Assembly: GCF_003387475.1 (NCBI RefSeq)
Contig: NZ_QUNO01000006.1
Location: 310,001 to 374,000, forward strand
Direction of reading: 5' to 3'
DNA length: 64,000 nt
Source of the DNA: Kutzneria buriramensis
GTDB lineage: Bacteria > Actinomycetota > Actinomycetes > Mycobacteriales > Pseudonocardiaceae
Positions 61,401 through 64,000 of this stretch are shown piece after piece. The notes under the pieces were generated by a model that worked only from the letters and a program-made list of their open reading frames with translations, was not told the DNA's origin and made no database searches. Position 1 is the stretch's first letter; every line of letters begins with the position of its first letter. Both the position numbers and the translations under genes were made by a program.

Positions 61401-61946
61401 ATGCACGCGATGCAGTACGAGATCACCCTGCCCGCCGACTACGACATGGCGATCATCCGGCGCCGGGTCGACACCCTGGGGCCGCTGCTCGACGACTTCC
61501 CCGGACTGGGGCTGAAGGCCTACTGCGTGCGGGACCGCGCCGACGGCTCGCCGGTGAACCAGTACTCGCCGTTCTACCTGTGGCAGACCGTCGCCGGCAT
61601 GAACTCTTTCCTCTGGGGAGAGGGGTTCCGGCGGTTGTGCGATTCGTTCGGGCGGCCGGTGGTGCAGCAGTGGACGGCGTTGGCGTATCTGCGTGGGCCT
61701 CGATTCGGGGTCGTGCCGACCCGAGCCAGCAAGGTCGTCACGAGCGTGTCGCCCGATGAGGTGCCGGACGCCGTCGCCGGGCTGAAGGTCGAGGACGGCG
61801 TGCATTCGGTCGCGCTTGCCATCGACACCCGGGGCTGGGAGCTCGTGCGATTCACGCTGTACGAGGACAATCCCGACGCCGAGTACGCGGTGCGGCATCT
61901 GTCCGCGCCCGGTGTGGAGGCATTGCCGCTGGGGAGGCACTGGTGA
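61401..61946 (+). CDS. DUF4865-family protein
   Basis: A 181-residue protein (a start at 61410 is also possible). MQYEITLPADYDMAIIRRRVDTLGPLLDDFPGLGLKAYCVRDR and LWQTVAGMNSFLWGEGFRRLCDSFGRPVVQQW match the DUF4865 family as I recall it, small dimeric ferredoxin-like proteins whose function is unknown. Stop overlaps the next start (GTGA), and both are divergent from the TetR operon. Confidence 0.82.
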   Translation: MHAMQYEITLPADYDMAIIRRRVDTLGPLLDDFPGLGLKAYCVRDRADGSPVNQYSPFYLWQTVAGMNSFLWGEGFRRLCDSFGRPVVQQWTALAYLRGPRFGVVPTRASKVVTSVSPDEVPDAVAGLKVEDGVHSVALAIDTRGWELVRFTLYEDNPDAEYAVRHLSAPGVEALPLGRHW

Positions 61947-62794
61947 TCCGCACGGTGCTCGGTGACGTCGACCGGCTTGGTGTGACCAACTCGCACGACC
62001 ACCTGTTCTTCGCCAGCAAGGCGCTACCGGGTCAGGAACTCGACGACGTTGGGGCGGCTTTGGTTGAGCTGCAACGGTTTTGCCGTGCCGGCGGGCGGGC
62101 GGTGGTGCAGTGGACGCCGTACGGGCTGAACCGGCGGCTCGACGCGCTGCCGGACCTGTCGCGGCGGTCCGGTGTCTCGATCGTCGCCGCCACGGGATTC
62201 CATCAGGTGCAGCACTACTCGGCGGACTTCGTGGCGGAATCGTTGCCGCGTCTGGAAGAACTGTTCGTCAACGATATCCGTCACCATCGCGCTGGTCTTG
62301 TGAAGATCGCCGGCGGGTTTCACGGTCTGGATGCGCATGCCGTGCGGACCATGGAGGCCGCGGCTGCTGCGCACCACGAGACCGGGGCGCCGGTGAGCGT
62401 CCATCTGGAGCTGGGCACCGGGGCGCTGGACGTGCTGGATCTGCTGTGCGGGCGGCTGGAGATGCCGCCGGAGCGGGTGATTCTGGGGCACCTCAACCGG
62501 TTTCCGGACGTGTGGGCGCAGCGGAGGGCGGCGGAAGCGGGGGCGTGGTTGGCGTTGGACGGGCCGTCGCGGGCGAATCATGCGACGGACTGGATGATGC
62601 CGACGCTGCTCGTCGACCTTGCCGACGCCGGGTTCGCCGGGCAGTTGCTGGTGGGTGGGGATACGACGACCGCTGGGGCGCGGGGGATGCCGGGGATGGC
62701 CTACCTGCTGAAGCGGCTCCGTCCGCGGCTGGAGGCCGAGCTGGCGGAGCAGGTGTTCGTGGTGAATCCGGGGCGGGCGTTTGACGCGTTTTAG
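61943..62794 (+). CDS. phosphotriesterase-like lactonase/hydrolase
   Basis: A 283-residue PTE-superfamily amidohydrolase with a GTG start. All binuclear metal ligands are present: H18-x-H20 (SHDH), carbamylated K121 (VKIAGG), H154 (VSVHLE), H183 (GHLNR) and D240 (GGDTTT). Such enzymes hydrolyse lactones, including acyl-homoserine lactones, or organophosphates. Coupled to DUF4865 and divergent from a FAD monooxygenase, it may open a lactone made by Baeyer-Villiger-like or hydroxylation chemistry. Confidence 0.88.
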   Translation: MIRTVLGDVDRLGVTNSHDHLFFASKALPGQELDDVGAALVELQRFCRAGGRAVVQWTPYGLNRRLDALPDLSRRSGVSIVAATGFHQVQHYSADFVAESLPRLEELFVNDIRHHRAGLVKIAGGFHGLDAHAVRTMEAAAAAHHETGAPVSVHLELGTGALDVLDLLCGRLEMPPERVILGHLNRFPDVWAQRRAAEAGAWLALDGPSRANHATDWMMPTLLVDLADAGFAGQLLVGGDTTTAGARGMPGMAYLLKRLRPRLEAELAEQVFVVNPGRAFDAF

Positions 62795-62864
62795 GGTGCT
62801 TTTGTTGGTGGGATCTGGGCGCTTTGTTTTGGTTGCCTGCGCGGGGGTTGTTCGTTGCCTACGC

Positions 62865-62980
62865 GGGGATTTTGTGCGGAGCCTCTGAACGACGGCTTTG
62901 AGGGGCATCTCCGGGGCAGGCTACGCCCGCCCCTCACGCCGACAAGCTTAAGCCATCGTCCCCCTCCACACAAAATCCCC
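62865..62980. repeat. 116-bp palindromic element with 17-bp terminal inverted repeats
   Basis: GGGGATTTTGTGCGGAG (62865-62881) and CTCCACACAAAATCCCC (62964-62980) are reverse complements at 16 of 17 positions. The interior has a second GC-rich stem around GGGGCAGGCTACGCCC. Just before it, GTTGCCT(G/A)CGCGGGG occurs twice (62832 and 62854). Looks like a dispersed, non-coding repeat (REP/MITE-like). The surrounding 62795-63098 spacer has no gene. Confidence 0.6.
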
Positions 62981-63039
62981 ACTCAAGCCGTTCGTTGCCG
63001 GTCGCGTTGTTCACGGCGGTCGCCGACGATTATGCATGA

Positions 63040-63069
63040 AACTCGATTCACCCGATGGTGATTCGAGTT
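63040..63069. promoter_or_regulatory. hairpin/dyad upstream of the DUF222 gene
   Basis: AACTCGATTCACC (63040-63052) and GGTGATTCGAGTT (63057-63069) are reverse complements at 12 of 13 positions, with a four-base loop. It lies 30 bases before the DUF222 start in AT-richer sequence and may be an operator. Confidence 0.5.
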
Positions 63070-63098
63070 GGATCTTGTAGGCGAGTATTCTTAGAGGT

Positions 63099-64000
63099 AT
63101 GGAACTCACCCGAGAGTTGGAGAGAGCGGAGCCCAGTGGGGCCCTGTTCGACCTTCTCGCGGGGCTCGATCTGGACGCCCTTTCCGCCGACGAGCGGGTC
63201 ACCGTCACCATTCTCGCCCGTAAGATCCGGGCCTTCGCCGACTACGTGGAGTTGGCTGTGCTGCGGGGTGTCGAGGACACCGCCGAGTTGGCGATGGCCA
63301 TCACCGAACCCGAGCAGACCGTGGCCCGCCGCAAGGAGTTGACCGAGGATCTGCGGACCCTGCCCCGCCTGATGGACCAGTTGCGGCAGGGGCGCCTGGA
63401 CCTGCGGCGGCTCGAAGCGGTCCGTGATCGGGTCCGGAACCTGCCGTCCGTGGCGCTCATCGCCGAGGTCGAAGACGCCCTGCTTGAGGTGGCTCCCGGC
63501 TTGACCCACTCGCAGTTGGGCCGGCGGACCACCGCCCTGGTCGCGCAAGCCGACCCCACCGGCTACGAACAACGCCACCAGAAAGCCAAAGCCGACCGTC
63601 GCGTGGAGATCCGGCCCCTGCCCGATGGCATGGCCCACCTCACCGCCATACTGCCCGCCGTCGAGGCCCGCATGATCCACGACCTGCTCTGCGCCGACGC
63701 CAAAGACCTCCCGAAGGACGAGCGCACCACCGACCAGAAACGCGCCGACGCCTTCCTCGACCGCTTCCTGGGCAACGTTGGGAAGCGCGATGTCCAGGTC
63801 CACGTCACCATCTCCATGGAAACCTTGATGGGGTTGACCGAAGACCCCGCCCTACTCGAGGGCTACGGCCCCATCTCCGCCGACACCGCCCGAGAGTTGG
63901 CCATGGACGGCATCTGGCGCGCCATCCTCCTCGACGAACACGACCACGCCGACACCATCGGCAAACACACCTACCGCCCCGGCCGCCGCCTCAAAGAACT
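63099..64000 (+). CDS. DUF222 / 13E12-type HNH endonuclease-family protein (3' end outside window)
   Basis: The frame is open from the ATG at 63099 to the window end, 300 codons without a stop. It starts MELTRELERAEPSGALFDLL; LARKIRAFADYVELAVLRG, AMAITEPEQTVARRKELTEDLRTLPRLMDQLRQGRLDLRRLEAV and VEARMIHDLLCADAKD are the helical DUF222 domain of the actinobacterial 13E12 repeat family. The HNH nuclease domain, usually C-terminal, would lie beyond the edge. GAGGT precedes the ATG. Such genes are multicopy in actinomycetes and often near repeats. Confidence 0.88.
   Translation, partial: MELTRELERAEPSGALFDLLAGLDLDALSADERVTVTILARKIRAFADYVELAVLRGVEDTAELAMAITEPEQTVARRKELTEDLRTLPRLMDQLRQGRLDLRRLEAVRDRVRNLPSVALIAEVEDALLEVAPGLTHSQLGRRTTALVAQADPTGYEQRHQKAKADRRVEIRPLPDGMAHLTAILPAVEARMIHDLLCADAKDLPKDERTTDQKRADAFLDRFLGNVGKRDVQVHVTISMETLMGLTEDPALLEGYGPISADTARELAMDGIWRAILLDEHDHADTIGKHTYRPGRRLKE

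Noticed and set aside
62791-62982. Small minus-strand frame inside the palindromic element
   Set aside because: The product is just a translation of the repeat; treated as a spurious gene.

Overview
The window is 64 kb of very GC-rich DNA with strong G/C preference at third codon positions, many GTG starts, and many ATGA/GTGA gene overlaps. Two proteins look F420-dependent (deazaflavin nitroreductase type and PPOX type). There is also an MT0933-type antitoxin, ECF41 and ECF42 sigma factors, an RppA-type polyketide synthase and a DUF222 (13E12-type) gene. This points to an actinomycete chromosome, most likely Pseudonocardiaceae (Kutzneria/Saccharothrix/Actinosynnema-like). The genus is an inference. 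No rRNA, tRNA or CRISPR array was seen.

Layout. 1-4.1 kb: an operon of alpha/beta hydrolase (cut by the window edge), amidohydrolase and two tandem GT1 glycosyltransferases, closed by a perfect hairpin. 4.1-6.4 kb: remains of a small membrane protein, a secreted beta-lactamase-fold protein and a Cys-rich pentapeptide-repeat protein. 6.5-9.0 kb: a translationally coupled trio of type III PKS (RppA-like), aldo/keto reductase and NTF2-fold protein. Its logic resembles the first steps of fungal DHN-melanin synthesis. 9-17.2 kb: small regulator/enzyme pairs (TetR + deazaflavin reductase, TetR + SDR, MFS + XRE), a GNAT-NTF2 fusion, a P-loop kinase, a DinB protein and an APH-like kinase.

17.2-23.6 kb is the most accessory-looking stretch. 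It holds a collapsed CGNR gene, an antitoxin-like protein, a zinc/coiled-coil protein with tandem 22-bp repeats upstream, a truncated LppA-like gene, a phosphoribosyltransferase coupled to a tyrosine recombinase, and a split STAND pair (NB-ARC ATPase + TPR protein). 23.6-26.1 kb: MFS exporter, ArsR-type regulator and VOC protein. 26.2-30.7 kb: F420 enzyme, HAD, VOC, then ECF41 and ECF42 sigma factors. Each sigma locus has a symmetric bidirectional promoter matching its own sigma group. 30.6-34.1 kb: FAD monooxygenase, TrmH methyltransferase and LuxR regulator.

34.2-42.7 kb looks like a wall-peptide module: L,D-transpeptidase, M20 peptidase, DppA-type D-aminopeptidase and a complete oligopeptide ABC transporter whose binding protein carries a C-terminal membrane anchor. 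42.7-53.3 kb: O-methyltransferase, deoxyribosyltransferase-like protein, a Tat-exported propeller-amidohydrolase, WYL regulator, AlkZ-like protein, methyltransferase and two tandem universal stress proteins behind a long leader. 53.4-59.3 kb: UvrA-like ABC protein, then a HAD / phosphotransferase / acyl-CoA dehydrogenase operon between two perfect hairpins, then a lipoprotein. 59.3-62.8 kb: TetR + FAD monooxygenase divergent from DUF4865 + phosphotriesterase-like lactonase around a 29-bp operator. The window ends with a palindromic repeat element and a DUF222 gene cut by the right edge.

Functions come from reading motifs by eye. No database search was run.
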